Assembly: GCA_964485695.1 (NCBI GenBank) | Contig: CAZAKZ010000064.1 | Location: 1 to 29,956, forward strand | Length of the DNA stretch: 29,956 nucleotides | Source of the DNA: CAZAKZ01 sp964485695 | GTDB lineage: Bacteria > Planctomycetota > JAFGQW01 | Direction of reading: 5' to 3' | Shown: positions 1 to 7,996 of the stretch, piece by piece | How the letters are laid out: each line of letters opens with the position of its first letter | Numbering within the stretch: position 1 is the stretch's first letter | Made by a program: the position numbers and the translations under genes | Notes under the pieces: model-generated | Database searches by the model: none | Told to the model about the DNA's origin: nothing | The model's input: the letters and a program-made list of their open reading frames with translations, nothing else

Positions 1-108
1 GCATGGGCGTCGGATGTTTTTGTTTGTCTTCTGCCATTTTCGCTCAACCACTCCTTTGAAATCAGTCCCAAGCTATTCCATGCTATCTCACGCATCCAGC
101 AAAACGAC

Positions 109-1800
109 TCACGCCATCTCGATGAATCCGCACGGACATTCCTCGGCGCACTTCTTGCACCCCTGGCAAAGATCAAGCTTGAACGTGTAAAGCTCGCCCT
201 TCGTGAGCGGTTTTACGATCGCCTGATCCTGGCAGTAACTCCAGCACTTCCCGCAGTCGAAACACTGCCCGCAGCTCATGCAACGCATTGACTCGTCCAG
301 GACCTGGTCCGACGTCATCGCCTGGTTCACCTCGGTGTCCAGACCTCCGAACCTCTCCGATACCGGAATCTGGGTCCGTTCGTTCCGGGGCTTCGACTCG
401 TACAGGTCCACACGCATCTTGTCCGCTGTCACAACCGGAAGCGCTTTCTCCGGCTCCGGCTCCAGGCCCCTTAGACGGCGGTGAATCGTCTCCGCGGCCG
501 TCCGGCCGTGGAACAGCGCCACCGCCACGATGCTCAGGTCCAGAACGTCGCCTCCGGCAAACGTCTTGTCCATGGCCGTGGAACCGTCCGCCTCCGCCTT
601 CACCCAGTCCCGCGGACCCGCCTTCAGCTGCTCAAGACCCGTGAAATCAGGCTCCTGGCTGATGGCCGCTATGACCAGATCCGCCTTCACCTCGAACTCG
701 CTGCCCTCGATGGGCACCGGCCGCCGACGGCCCGAGTCGTCCGGCTCCCCGAGCTCCATGCGGATGCACCGCATTCCCACTGCCCGGCCGTTCTCGGTGA
801 TGAAGCCCACCGGCGCGGCCAGGAACTCCATCTTCACGCCCTCGGCCTCGGCGTCCTCGATCTCCTCCTGGATCGCCGGCATCTCCTTCACCGTCCGGCG
901 ATACAGGATCGTCGCCGACGCGCCCATACGGAGCGACACCCGGGCCGCATCGATGGCCGTGTCTCCGCCGCCGATGACGATGACGCTCTGGCCCACGTCC
1001 ACCGGCGCTCCGGAGTTCATCGCGTTCAAGAACTCCGTCCCGGTCATGACGTTGTTCGCCTCGGACTCGCCCTCAACGCCCAGGAGCTTGCCCTTGTGCG
1101 CACCCAGACCCACGAAGATGGCGTCATACTCCTGCTGCAGCGTCTCGTAAGGGATGTCCTTGCCTATGGCCGTGTTGCACTTGAGCTCCACGCCCAGGTC
1201 CAGGACCCGGCCGATCTCCGCGTCCAGGACTTCGCGGGGAAGTCGATACGGAGGAATGCCGTAGCGGAGCATCCCCCCGGCCTTGTCGAAGGCCTCGAAC
1301 ACCGTCGGGCTGTAGCCCTTCCGCGCCAGCTGATAGGCGCAAGAAAGTCCCGCCGGACCCGCTCCGATGACGGCAATCTTCTCCGGATAGGTCTCCTCGG
1401 TCACCTTCTCCAGTTTCAGACCCTTCTCGATGCCGTAGTCGCCGATGTAGCGTTCCACGTTGATGATGTTCACCGAGCCGTCCTTGCCGCTGCGGTTGCA
1501 CCCCTCTTCGCACGGATGGGGACACACCCGGCCGCACACCGAGGGAAACGGACTCCGCTCCGTCCAGATGCGCCACGCCGCCTCCAGGGACTCCTCGAAG
1601 GTCCGACCTAGCGTCTCGCCCTGCGCCAGCGTGGTCAGCGCCTGACGGATGGCGTTGTGGTTCGGACAGTGCGTCCGGCAGGGGGGCATCTTCGGCACGT
1701 GCTTGGGACGAAGACCGGAGTCCTCGCGGCCACCGGGGCCGCCGGTCGAACCACCTCGTGAACCCAGTCGCTTTTTCTTCTTTTTGACTTTCTTTGCCAT
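109..1800 (-). CDS. GltD/DsrL-like NAD(P)H-dependent iron-sulfur flavoprotein oxidoreductase
   Basis: A 563-residue protein of the glutamate-synthase-small-subunit/DPYD type, which moves electrons between NAD(P)H, FAD and Fe-S clusters. Visible parts: a Lys-rich N-terminus (residues 1-12); a Cys-rich N-terminal cluster domain (C41, C45, C89, C93, C97, C101); an FAD Rossmann motif GAGPAGLS at 146-153; a second dinucleotide motif GGGDTAID at 277-284; and a C-terminal ferredoxin-like region with two dense Cys groups (CMSCGQCFDCGKC and CQGCKKCAEECPC). The extra C-terminal ferredoxin part is absent from plain GltD and resembles DsrL, the NAD(P)H:acceptor oxidoreductase of dissimilatory sulfur metabolism; that match is from memory of the family. 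No other dsr gene lies in the window, so the physiological partner is unknown. The ATG at 1800 has a weak ribosome binding site. A good promoter lies about 60 bp upstream. Confidence 0.85.
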   Translation of the reverse strand: MAKKVKKKKKRLGSRGGSTGGPGGREDSGLRPKHVPKMPPCRTHCPNHNAIRQALTTLAQGETLGRTFEESLEAAWRIWTERSPFPSVCGRVCPHPCEEGCNRSGKDGSVNIINVERYIGDYGIEKGLKLEKVTEETYPEKIAVIGAGPAGLSCAYQLARKGYSPTVFEAFDKAGGMLRYGIPPYRLPREVLDAEIGRVLDLGVELKCNTAIGKDIPYETLQQEYDAIFVGLGAHKGKLLGVEGESEANNVMTGTEFLNAMNSGAPVDVGQSVIVIGGGDTAIDAARVSLRMGASATILYRRTVKEMPAIQEEIEDAEAEGVKMEFLAAPVGFITENGRAVGMRCIRMELGEPDDSGRRRPVPIEGSEFEVKADLVIAAISQEPDFTGLEQLKAGPRDWVKAEADGSTAMDKTFAGGDVLDLSIVAVALFHGRTAAETIHRRLRGLEPEPEKALPVVTADKMRVDLYESKPRNERTQIPVSERFGGLDTEVNQAMTSDQVLDESMRCMSCGQCFDCGKCWSYCQDQAIVKPLTKGELYTFKLDLCQGCKKCAEECPCGFIEMA

Positions 1801-1865
1801 CGTTGACCTGTGTATGCAGTTGTGGAATTGGAAGTAAATCGGATCTGAAGGTAAAATCAGCCGAA

Positions 1866-1894
1866 CCTATAGTCTTACCCCGGTTTGAAGTCAA
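1866..1894 (-). promoter_or_regulatory. Sigma70-type promoter of the oxidoreductase gene
   Basis: On the minus strand a -35 box TTGACT (1889-1894) is followed by a 17-bp spacer and a -10 box TATAGG (1866-1871). Transcription would start near 1859, giving a leader of about 60 nt before the ATG at 1800. Spacing is ideal and each box matches the consensus at five (-35) or four (-10) positions. Confidence 0.6.
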
Positions 1895-2013
1895 TGAAAG
1901 TCCAGCAGAATCAGAACGATCCGGCGGGGTTTTCCCGGGTGAATTCTGAAGCGGCGAGCCACGATACACGGCCGGTCTTCCGGACCCCGGCGTGGACCCG
2001 GAAGCGCCTCGGA

Positions 2014-2062
2014 ATCATCTCGACATCATCTCGACATCATCTCGACATCATCTCGACATCAT
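2014..2062. repeat. 11-bp tandem repeat, four full copies plus a partial fifth
   Basis: The unit ATCATCTCGAC is repeated without error at 2014-2024, 2025-2035, 2036-2046 and 2047-2057, followed by a partial ATCAT at 2058-2062. It lies between the end of the GYD gene and the oxidoreductase promoter, about 120 bp upstream of its -35 box. The 11-bp period is close to one helical turn, so it could be an array of same-face binding sites or simply a slippage product. Confidence 0.85.
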
Positions 2063-2170
2063 GATGAGACGGGCGGACCGGATGTCGTGGATCACCGGGT
2101 CTGTTTCGGGGTCCAAGGGGGACCGTTCGGGAGCGCGAGCCCTGACGACGGAACCATGAGCGGGAGGGGG

Positions 2171-2485
2171 TCAGCTTACCAGGTCGTAGGGGGTGAAGAC
2201 TTTCTCGAGGATGCTCTCCATCTCGTCGATGTCGAAGGCCCTGAGGGTCTCGGTGCGGAAGTTGCCGAGAACCCCCAGGCTGAAGGCCAGGGAGGCGGCG
2301 GATTCGTCGTCCGGAGCCTCGATGATGTGAACCAGATCGTATCGGCCGACGGTCCAGAAGGTGTTCAAGATCTTGATGCCCTTGTCTTCCAGCTTATCGG
2401 AGAAGACCTTGGCCCTCTTGGTGGTGGATTTCAGATTCTTCAATCCCTCATGGGTAAAGCTGACCAGGCAGACGTAGTGAGGCAT
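2171..2485 (-). CDS. GYD-domain small protein
   Basis: A 104-residue soluble protein that matches the GYD family along its whole length (the family is about 90-105 residues). It begins with the typical MPHYVCLVSFTHEG strand and contains the hallmark TVGRYDLVHIIEAPDDE, followed by the FSLGVLGNFRTETLRAF stretch. GYD proteins are small ferredoxin-like-fold proteins with no firmly assigned reaction. The ATG at 2485 is well supported by an AAGGAG ribosome binding site at 2493-2498. No signal peptide or membrane segment is present. It is probably a single-gene transcript from the promoter at 2616-2644. Confidence 0.85.
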   Translation of the reverse strand: MPHYVCLVSFTHEGLKNLKSTTKRAKVFSDKLEDKGIKILNTFWTVGRYDLVHIIEAPDDESAASLAFSLGVLGNFRTETLRAFDIDEMESILEKVFTPYDLVS

Positions 2486-2615
2486 TCCTGCTCTCCTTCG
2501 GTGAGTGTAACCGCGTCCGGGAGACAGCCGTGGCCGTGAAACCTGAGTTTTCGGGCTGATCCATCCTTTGCCTCCCGCCGGATCCGCGGCATCGGATCTT
2601 CACAAAGTGGGTATG

Positions 2616-2644
2616 ATAATCCTGGAAAACGGTGTGAGATTCAA
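2616..2644 (-). promoter_or_regulatory. Probable promoter of the GYD gene
   Basis: On the minus strand TTGAAT (2639-2644) is separated by 17 bp from GATTAT (2616-2621). Each box matches four of six consensus positions. The predicted start near 2609 gives a leader of about 125 nt. Confidence 0.4.
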
Positions 2645-2718
2645 GCCCGAATCCAGCGTCCAGACGCGATCAGAAGACGAAGGCGTCCGGTGGATTGCTG
2701 CAGCCCTACGGTGCCATG

Positions 2719-3903
2719 CTACGTTGAAGGGTCCGACTTCCGCACGGGGGGGCGGATGAAGACCAGGTAGGCGAGGGTGGCAAAGAGGGTCAGCCCCACG
2801 GCCAGCATGAGGGGCAGCTCCAGGGTGCCGTTGGAATCGAAGAGAATACCCATGATGGGCACGAATACCGCCATGCCCGCCTGGCCGGCGCCGTTCTTGA
2901 GGGTGGTGTATGCGGGCATTTCCCGTACCTTCACCATGCTGATGAGAGTGCCTTGCAGGGGGCCCCGCCGGATGGATTCCACCATGGCGGTGCAAAAGAA
3001 GGCGGAATAGACGGCCCCGACCCATTCATCGATGCAGAACAGGACGAAGAAGCAGCCCAGGAGCAGCAGGCTGGAGGCAACCACGAGCCGCTTCAGCCCG
3101 AAGATCTCGCTGAGGCGGTTGCTGAGGTAGCCGCCCGCAAAGACGCCGAAGCCGCCTGCGAAGAACACCTTGGACACGTCGAAGAGGTTGACGTCGAAAA
3201 ATCGGAAGAGCCAGAGGCCGAGGATGGCCATGATGCCGCCTACGGCGCCGGTGAAGAGGAACATGACGAGGATTCCGCTGCCTGTCTCGACGCGTCGGAT
3301 GAGGCTCAGATAGCTGCGGGCCAGGACCAGGCGTCTATGGTTGGCGGAAGGCGGCAGGGGCTTCACCAGCGTGGCCACGATGGGAATGGTGGGCAGAGTG
3401 AGGGCGCTCAGGTAGACATAGACCCATCGCCAGTCCTGCGTCGTCGCGATGATGCCGCACATGAGCGGTCCCGCCACGAGGCCGAGGACGGCTCCGATCA
3501 TGACGCGGCCGTTGGCCCACCGGCGCCGGTTGGAGACCACCCGGGTCGAGATGTAGCTGGAGATGCCGATACCGATGGCGCTGGCTCCGAGACCGGCCGA
3601 GACCCGCAGGAGGATGAAGACGCCGAAGCTTCCCACCACGATGGTGAGAATCTCCGCGATGGAGAACAGGATGAGGCCGAGGAGAAAGACCCGGCCGTGA
3701 CGCCTGCGATCGATGAGGGGGCCGAGGAAGAGGCCGAAGGCGCCCGCCGCCGCGTGGTAAGCGGTCACCAGGAGGCACAGTTCCAGGGTGTCGAAATCTA
3801 GATCTTGGCCGATGACGTGGAGCAGGGGAAGGATGCAGAACTGATCGACCACGACCAGGAAGAGCAGAAGACCGAGCAGAAGAATGGGCGGTCGGCTTTG
3901 CAT
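2719..3903 (-). CDS. Major facilitator superfamily (MFS) transporter
   Basis: A 394-residue integral inner-membrane protein with a succession of hydrophobic helices spread over its whole length, as expected for a 12-helix MFS carrier. Between helices 2 and 3 it has GLFLGPLIDRRRHGRV, a form of the MFS loop signature G-x3-D-R-x-G-R. The second half repeats the pattern (GGYLSNRLSEIFGLKRL). The substrate cannot be read from the sequence; the overall look is that of multidrug/H+ antiporter-type members. The ATG at 3903 follows only a weak ribosome binding site. A candidate promoter lies at 4023-4053. The neighbours are not obviously functionally linked. Confidence 0.85.
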   Translation of the reverse strand: MQSRPPILLLGLLLFLVVVDQFCILPLLHVIGQDLDFDTLELCLLVTAYHAAAGAFGLFLGPLIDRRRHGRVFLLGLILFSIAEILTIVVGSFGVFILLRVSAGLGASAIGIGISSYISTRVVSNRRRWANGRVMIGAVLGLVAGPLMCGIIATTQDWRWVYVYLSALTLPTIPIVATLVKPLPPSANHRRLVLARSYLSLIRRVETGSGILVMFLFTGAVGGIMAILGLWLFRFFDVNLFDVSKVFFAGGFGVFAGGYLSNRLSEIFGLKRLVVASSLLLLGCFFVLFCIDEWVGAVYSAFFCTAMVESIRRGPLQGTLISMVKVREMPAYTTLKNGAGQAGMAVFVPIMGILFDSNGTLELPLMLAVGLTLFATLAYLVFIRPPVRKSDPST

Positions 3904-4334
3904 CGATCCACAATTCTCAGGACTGGAGGGCGGCTGAACTTCCCGGACGAGGATCAGGCGGGAACCGGTCCCCCTCGACCAGCAGCTCCGTCAACCACCG
4001 CCTCCTCGGCGTCGAAATGGGTATTGTATGCCGCTCGGGCGGCGGCGTCTCAAACAGGGCTGTTTCATGGTAGGTGGGGCGGGAGATTTTGTAAAGCCGG
4101 CCACGAGTCGTCCGTCTCGACTCCGCGGTTCGATTCCCTCGCGGATCGGGTTAACCTCTTTCTGTAGTTGTAGTTGCATATGTTCAGGGAAAGTGCTATC
4201 CTGTGGCTTCACGAAACCGGGCGGATCTAGACCCCCGCGTTGTGAACCGGACTTCCACTGGCTGCAGGCTCTCTCCTGTATCCTCCGGATCAGGGGGGCC
4301 CGGGAGATCCAGGAACCGCGTTGGACCCGAACCC
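3904..4334. other. Gene-free divergent intergenic stretch
   Basis: These 431 bases lie between the start of the MFS gene and the start of the plus-strand flavoprotein. They hold a candidate minus-strand promoter (4023-4053). A short hairpin (GAGTCG/CGACTC around 4108-4126) is followed by a T-arm-like GGTTCGATTCC, but no complete tRNA can be folded here. In-frame GTG codons at 4203 and 4245 could extend the flavoprotein upstream, but the translated extension has no family similarity. Confidence 0.5.
4023..4053 (-). promoter_or_regulatory. Candidate promoter of the MFS gene
   Basis: On the minus strand a -10 box TACAAT (4023-4028) lies 19 bp downstream of TTGAGA (4048-4053). Both boxes are good but the spacer is 2 bp longer than optimal. 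The leader would be about 110 nt. Confidence 0.35.
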
Positions 4335-5663
4335 TTGAACATTGCCATCCTCGGTGCCGGCATCACCGGCCTCACCATCGGTCACAGGCTGGCCGAAAAG
4401 GCTCCGGGCCTGGACTTCACCCTGTTCGAGCAGAGTCCCTGCGTCGGGGGCCTCCTCAGGAGCGCGCGCGTGGACGGATTCACGTACGACGCCGCCGGTG
4501 GACATATCATCTATACCCGGGATCCCACCCTCAGAAACCACCTCCATGAACTCCTGGGGGGCCGGATCGTGGAGAACCGACGCGAGACCCGCATTTTCTT
4601 CAAGGGCCGGTACGTGAACTACCCGTTCGAAAACGGCCTGGGAGACCTCGCTCGCGAAGACAACTTCAACTGCCTGAAGGGATACGTCGACGCTTACGTG
4701 GCCCGCGAAACGGGGACCGCCACCGAACCCACGAACCTCAGGGAGTGGATACTCTGGCGCTTCGGCGAGGGCATCGCGAACGCCTTCATGTTTCCGTACA
4801 ACGAGAAGATCTGGAAGTCCGATCTGACCGACATGTCGTACGAGTGGGTGAGCGGCCGTGTGCCCGACGCCCCCCCGGACGACGTCCTCAAGAGCGCCGT
4901 GGGCATCCGCACCGAGGGCTACACCCATCAACTGCTGTTCAGCTATCCGCTCGAAGGGGGCATCCAATCCCTGGCCGACGCCACGGCCGAACCGATTCGC
5001 CACCACATTCGCCTGGAGACACCGGTCGATCAGGTTTGCCGGGAGGGAGACCGCTGGCGCGTGAACGGCCAGATCTTCGATCGCGTCGTGTCCACACTCC
5101 CCCTGGGATCGATACCGGACATTCTCGAGGACATGGACTCCACCGTCGTTGAAGCGGCGAGAAGCCTCCGGCACGTGAACCTGCTGTGCTTCCTCATCGG
5201 TCTCGACTACCCCACCCCGGTTCCCTACTCGTGGATCTACCTGCCGCACGACTCAAACGGGCCGGTGAACCGTCTCACGCACCTCAGTAACTATAGCCCG
5301 AGGAACGTGCCCCCGGAGTGTTCCTCGGTGATGTGCGAGGTGACGTTCCGGGGCGATACCCCTCCCGATCCCGACCGCACTTTGAGCGAGATCATCACCT
5401 GCCTGGACGACGCAGACATCATTCAACGGTCGCACATCATCGCCACTGCGGTGAGCCGCGTGGACCACGCCTACCCCTTCTACGACCTCGACTTCGGAAA
5501 GAACATCCAGGTCGTCCGCGATCACCTCGACGACATCGGATTCGATACCTGCGGTCGGACCGGCCGGATGGAATACTTCAACACCGACCATTGCGTGGCG
5601 GCGGGTTTTCGATACGTGGATCGGATTCTCGAAAAATCGACCGACCCTAGATCTCCTAGTTGA
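4335..5663 (+). CDS. FAD-dependent amine-oxidase/UDP-galactopyranose-mutase-like protein
   Basis: About 442 residues. The N-terminus is a Rossmann FAD-binding unit: NIAILGAGITGL, an acidic residue at the end of strand 2 (E32), then GGLLRSARVDGFTYDAAGGH. Further family landmarks are FKGRYVNYPFENGL, FMFPYNEKIW and YPLEGGIQSLADA, all typical of protoporphyrinogen-oxidase/UGM-like flavoproteins found in glycan gene clusters. These enzymes isomerise or oxidise a small substrate such as a sugar nucleotide; the actual substrate cannot be told. The start is uncertain. I chose the TTG at 4335 because it puts the dinucleotide-binding strand at residue 2; the frame stays open up to GTG 4203, but those residues look non-coding. 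It ends 18 bp from the convergent GT-C gene, and it may serve the same envelope-glycan pathway. Confidence 0.75.
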   Translation: MNIAILGAGITGLTIGHRLAEKAPGLDFTLFEQSPCVGGLLRSARVDGFTYDAAGGHIIYTRDPTLRNHLHELLGGRIVENRRETRIFFKGRYVNYPFENGLGDLAREDNFNCLKGYVDAYVARETGTATEPTNLREWILWRFGEGIANAFMFPYNEKIWKSDLTDMSYEWVSGRVPDAPPDDVLKSAVGIRTEGYTHQLLFSYPLEGGIQSLADATAEPIRHHIRLETPVDQVCREGDRWRVNGQIFDRVVSTLPLGSIPDILEDMDSTVVEAARSLRHVNLLCFLIGLDYPTPVPYSWIYLPHDSNGPVNRLTHLSNYSPRNVPPECSSVMCEVTFRGDTPPDPDRTLSEIITCLDDADIIQRSHIIATAVSRVDHAYPFYDLDFGKNIQVVRDHLDDIGFDTCGRTGRMEYFNTDHCVAAGFRYVDRILEKSTDPRSPS

Positions 5664-5681
5664 TCCTCTGTTTTTGCCCCT

Positions 5682-7988
5682 TTATTGTCCCCGGAAGCGC
5701 ATTTGAACGAGGCGGCTTCTCGCCTTGGTGGTGAGATAGTTTCCGTCGGCCTCCAACGCATCGATGTAGACCAGGGCTTCGAAACCCTCGAGGGCCCTCG
5801 CCACGTCGTGGAGGTGGGCCAGGTCGCCGGTGGAGAGGACCAGCGGCGCTTCAGGCCGATTGTCACGGGAGAAGAAGACCGCGTGGGGGGCCGCCGGATT
5901 CAGGATCACGATCTTGAAGTGGGTAAAGGGGCACGCCTGCAGGGGAATGGTGAAGGCCTGTCCGGGTACGGGCTCGAGGGGTTCGTTGACGATGGCCAGG
6001 GGGATGCGCGGCAGCGTCCGGAGCAGGGTGAAATCGTGGATCACGAGGGCCTCGTCCGTGGAGTGGAGGGAGAGGCGCAAGCGACCGACGGGCGGGGCCC
6101 CGGGGTAGAACCAGTTGTCGTGGTTGATGAGGGAGAGGGTGCGCCACCCCTGGTGCCGGGAGAAGAACTTGACCGGCTCTGACCGGAAGACGTCGGGGTC
6201 CTCGGCCTTGGACCAGAGAAACGCCAGCTGCGCATCCCCCTCCTGCCGGAACCGCAGGGCGTGGAGCTCGTCCGGGGAGATGCGCATGACCGGTCCCCGG
6301 AGGCCGGCTCCGTCGTTTCTCGCCACGAGTCTCACGCCGCCGTCCGGCTGGGATCGGCGCTCCAGACCCGGTTCCGGAGTCCACCACTCGCTGTCGAGGC
6401 GGGACCACCTGCGGATGTCCCGGTCCGAGAGGCGATGCCCCGCGGGCCCGGTCGGCGGGAGGTCGATGAGCTTCCCGAGTTTTGGGTCCCAGAGCATGAT
6501 CCGGGTCGAGGACCCGTGCACGGCCCTCAGCTGGCCGGGATCCAGGCCATAGAAGTGGTCCAGTACCGGGAACACCCGCTTGATGTCACGGTGGTGGAAG
6601 GGTTTCACCAGGCTGAACAGGAATCCGTTCCGGCAGACGTAGGCTCCCTTGTGGACGTCGGGCAGTCGGGCCAGAACCAGGAACTTGTCGGGCGGGGTGG
6701 CGGCCTCGGCCCGATCCACTTGCTGGATCAGGGAGAGCAGGATCTTGCCGGCCTCCTTCCAGGGCCGGAGGTTCATCCTCAGCACCACAAAAAAGGCCGT
6801 GATGATGAGCAGGGAGAGGACCGCCATCTGTGCTGCCCCGACTCTCCTCAGCTCGTGACGCACCCTCGGCTCCCAGGGCGCAGAGTAGAGCAGGATCAAG
6901 ATTCCCGCGGCCGGGAGATAGAGGATCCGGGAATTGGTCAGGTTGTGGGGGGCCACGTGGATGTGGCCCACGAGACCGAGGGGGAAGAGAACGAGGGCCG
7001 CGCCCAGAAGGGGGCCCGGAATGGTGCGTTTTCCGTGGGTGAGGAGAGCCACGAAGGGCAGGATCATCATGCCGATGACCCCGACCTGAAAGAACGTGGT
7101 CCAGGGCTGGCCGAGGACCTCCTCGTTGGCGGGCGCCAGGAGAAGGAGCAGCTTGATGCTGGTCTGCTTGATGGTGATGCGGATCGCGTCCAGAGTTTCA
7201 TAGGGTGCGAAGAGGTCCTGACCGCCTGACAGACTGCCGAGGACCAGCTTGCGGATCCCGAGATAGGCCGCCACCACGGCGAACAGCAGCAACGAGGCGG
7301 GACGCACTCCGAACGCCCAGCGCGGAGTGCCCCGGGAGAGTTTGAGGCCGACGTCCAGGGCCAGGAGCACGAGCGGCGTCACGGCCACGGACTCCTTGGA
7401 GACGAGGCCCAGGACCATGGCGACCATGGAGAAGACCAGGTGGCGTCCACAGCCGGTCCACCGGTAGGCCAGGTAGCACCGGATCGTCAGGAGGAAGAAA
7501 AAGGCGCTCAGCACGTCCACCCGGCCTGCGATCCAGGATACTGCTTCCGGATGTATGGGGTGCAGGGCGAAAACCAGGGCGCCCAGTAGCGCCGGGTAGC
7601 GCTTTCCGGGACCCGCCAGGCGCATGATGATGTGACCCACCAGGATGGCGTTCAGAGCGTGGAGGAGCAGGTTCGTGAGATGGTATCCGAAGGGATTCAC
7701 GCCCCAGAAGAGGGAGTCCACCACGATGGAGTAGGTGAGGAGCGGCCGGTAGTAGTCCGCGCCCGTCATGCCGCCCCAGCCGCTCCACAGTTCCCCCTGG
7801 ATCCGGGCCCAGTCCAGGGACTCCCCCCGGAAGAAGATGCGCAGGTTCAGGTCGTCGCTCAGGAACGGGATCCAGAGCGAGGGGTAATACGCCACGAGAA
7901 CAGCGAAGAGAAGACCGAACGAGGAGAGGACGAGGTATCGGGTCGTATAGACGCTGCGCTGTTTCCGGACGGGTGGCTCACCATCCAT
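5682..7988 (-). CDS. TMTC-like GT-C integral membrane protein with C-terminal beta module
   Basis: About 768 residues. After one hydrophobic helix comes a short loop with a DD pair (D45-D46 in FLSDDLNLR), the position of the catalytic Asp in GT-C glycosyltransferases that use lipid-phosphate sugars. Next come WGVNPFGYHLTNLLLHALNA and HPIHPEAVSWIAGRVDVLSAF, landmarks of the TMTC/PMT-like family, then many more membrane helices to about residue 430. The C-terminal third is soluble and probably periplasmic. It carries LWSKAEDPD, a motif (W-S-x2-E-x-P) shared with the upstream neighbour. No TPRs are present, unlike eukaryotic TMTC proteins. I set the start at ATG 7988; the longer reading frame runs into the upstream gene. 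It begins 8 bp after that gene's stop, so the two are very likely co-transcribed. Acceptor and donor are unknown. Confidence 0.75.
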   Translation of the reverse strand: MDGEPPVRKQRSVYTTRYLVLSSFGLLFAVLVAYYPSLWIPFLSDDLNLRIFFRGESLDWARIQGELWSGWGGMTGADYYRPLLTYSIVVDSLFWGVNPFGYHLTNLLLHALNAILVGHIIMRLAGPGKRYPALLGALVFALHPIHPEAVSWIAGRVDVLSAFFFLLTIRCYLAYRWTGCGRHLVFSMVAMVLGLVSKESVAVTPLVLLALDVGLKLSRGTPRWAFGVRPASLLLFAVVAAYLGIRKLVLGSLSGGQDLFAPYETLDAIRITIKQTSIKLLLLLAPANEEVLGQPWTTFFQVGVIGMMILPFVALLTHGKRTIPGPLLGAALVLFPLGLVGHIHVAPHNLTNSRILYLPAAGILILLYSAPWEPRVRHELRRVGAAQMAVLSLLIITAFFVVLRMNLRPWKEAGKILLSLIQQVDRAEAATPPDKFLVLARLPDVHKGAYVCRNGFLFSLVKPFHHRDIKRVFPVLDHFYGLDPGQLRAVHGSSTRIMLWDPKLGKLIDLPPTGPAGHRLSDRDIRRWSRLDSEWWTPEPGLERRSQPDGGVRLVARNDGAGLRGPVMRISPDELHALRFRQEGDAQLAFLWSKAEDPDVFRSEPVKFFSRHQGWRTLSLINHDNWFYPGAPPVGRLRLSLHSTDEALVIHDFTLLRTLPRIPLAIVNEPLEPVPGQAFTIPLQACPFTHFKIVILNPAAPHAVFFSRDNRPEAPLVLSTGDLAHLHDVARALEGFEALVYIDALEADGNYLTTKARSRLVQMRFRGQ

Positions 7989-7996
7989 GAGAGGGG

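Larger units (their letters stand above)
1801..2170. other. Gene-free stretch with a promoter and an 11-bp tandem repeat
   Basis: These 370 bases separate two minus-strand genes. They hold the promoter of the oxidoreductase (1866-1894) and a short tandem repeat (2014-2062). No convincing ORF, RNA gene or terminator is visible in the remainder. Confidence 0.6.

Noticed and set aside
4060..4145. tRNA-like segment with GGTTCGATTCC and a hairpin with a 7-nt loop
   Set aside because: The T stem does not pair beyond two bases, position 33 of the would-be anticodon loop is not T, and no acceptor or D arm can be formed on either strand.
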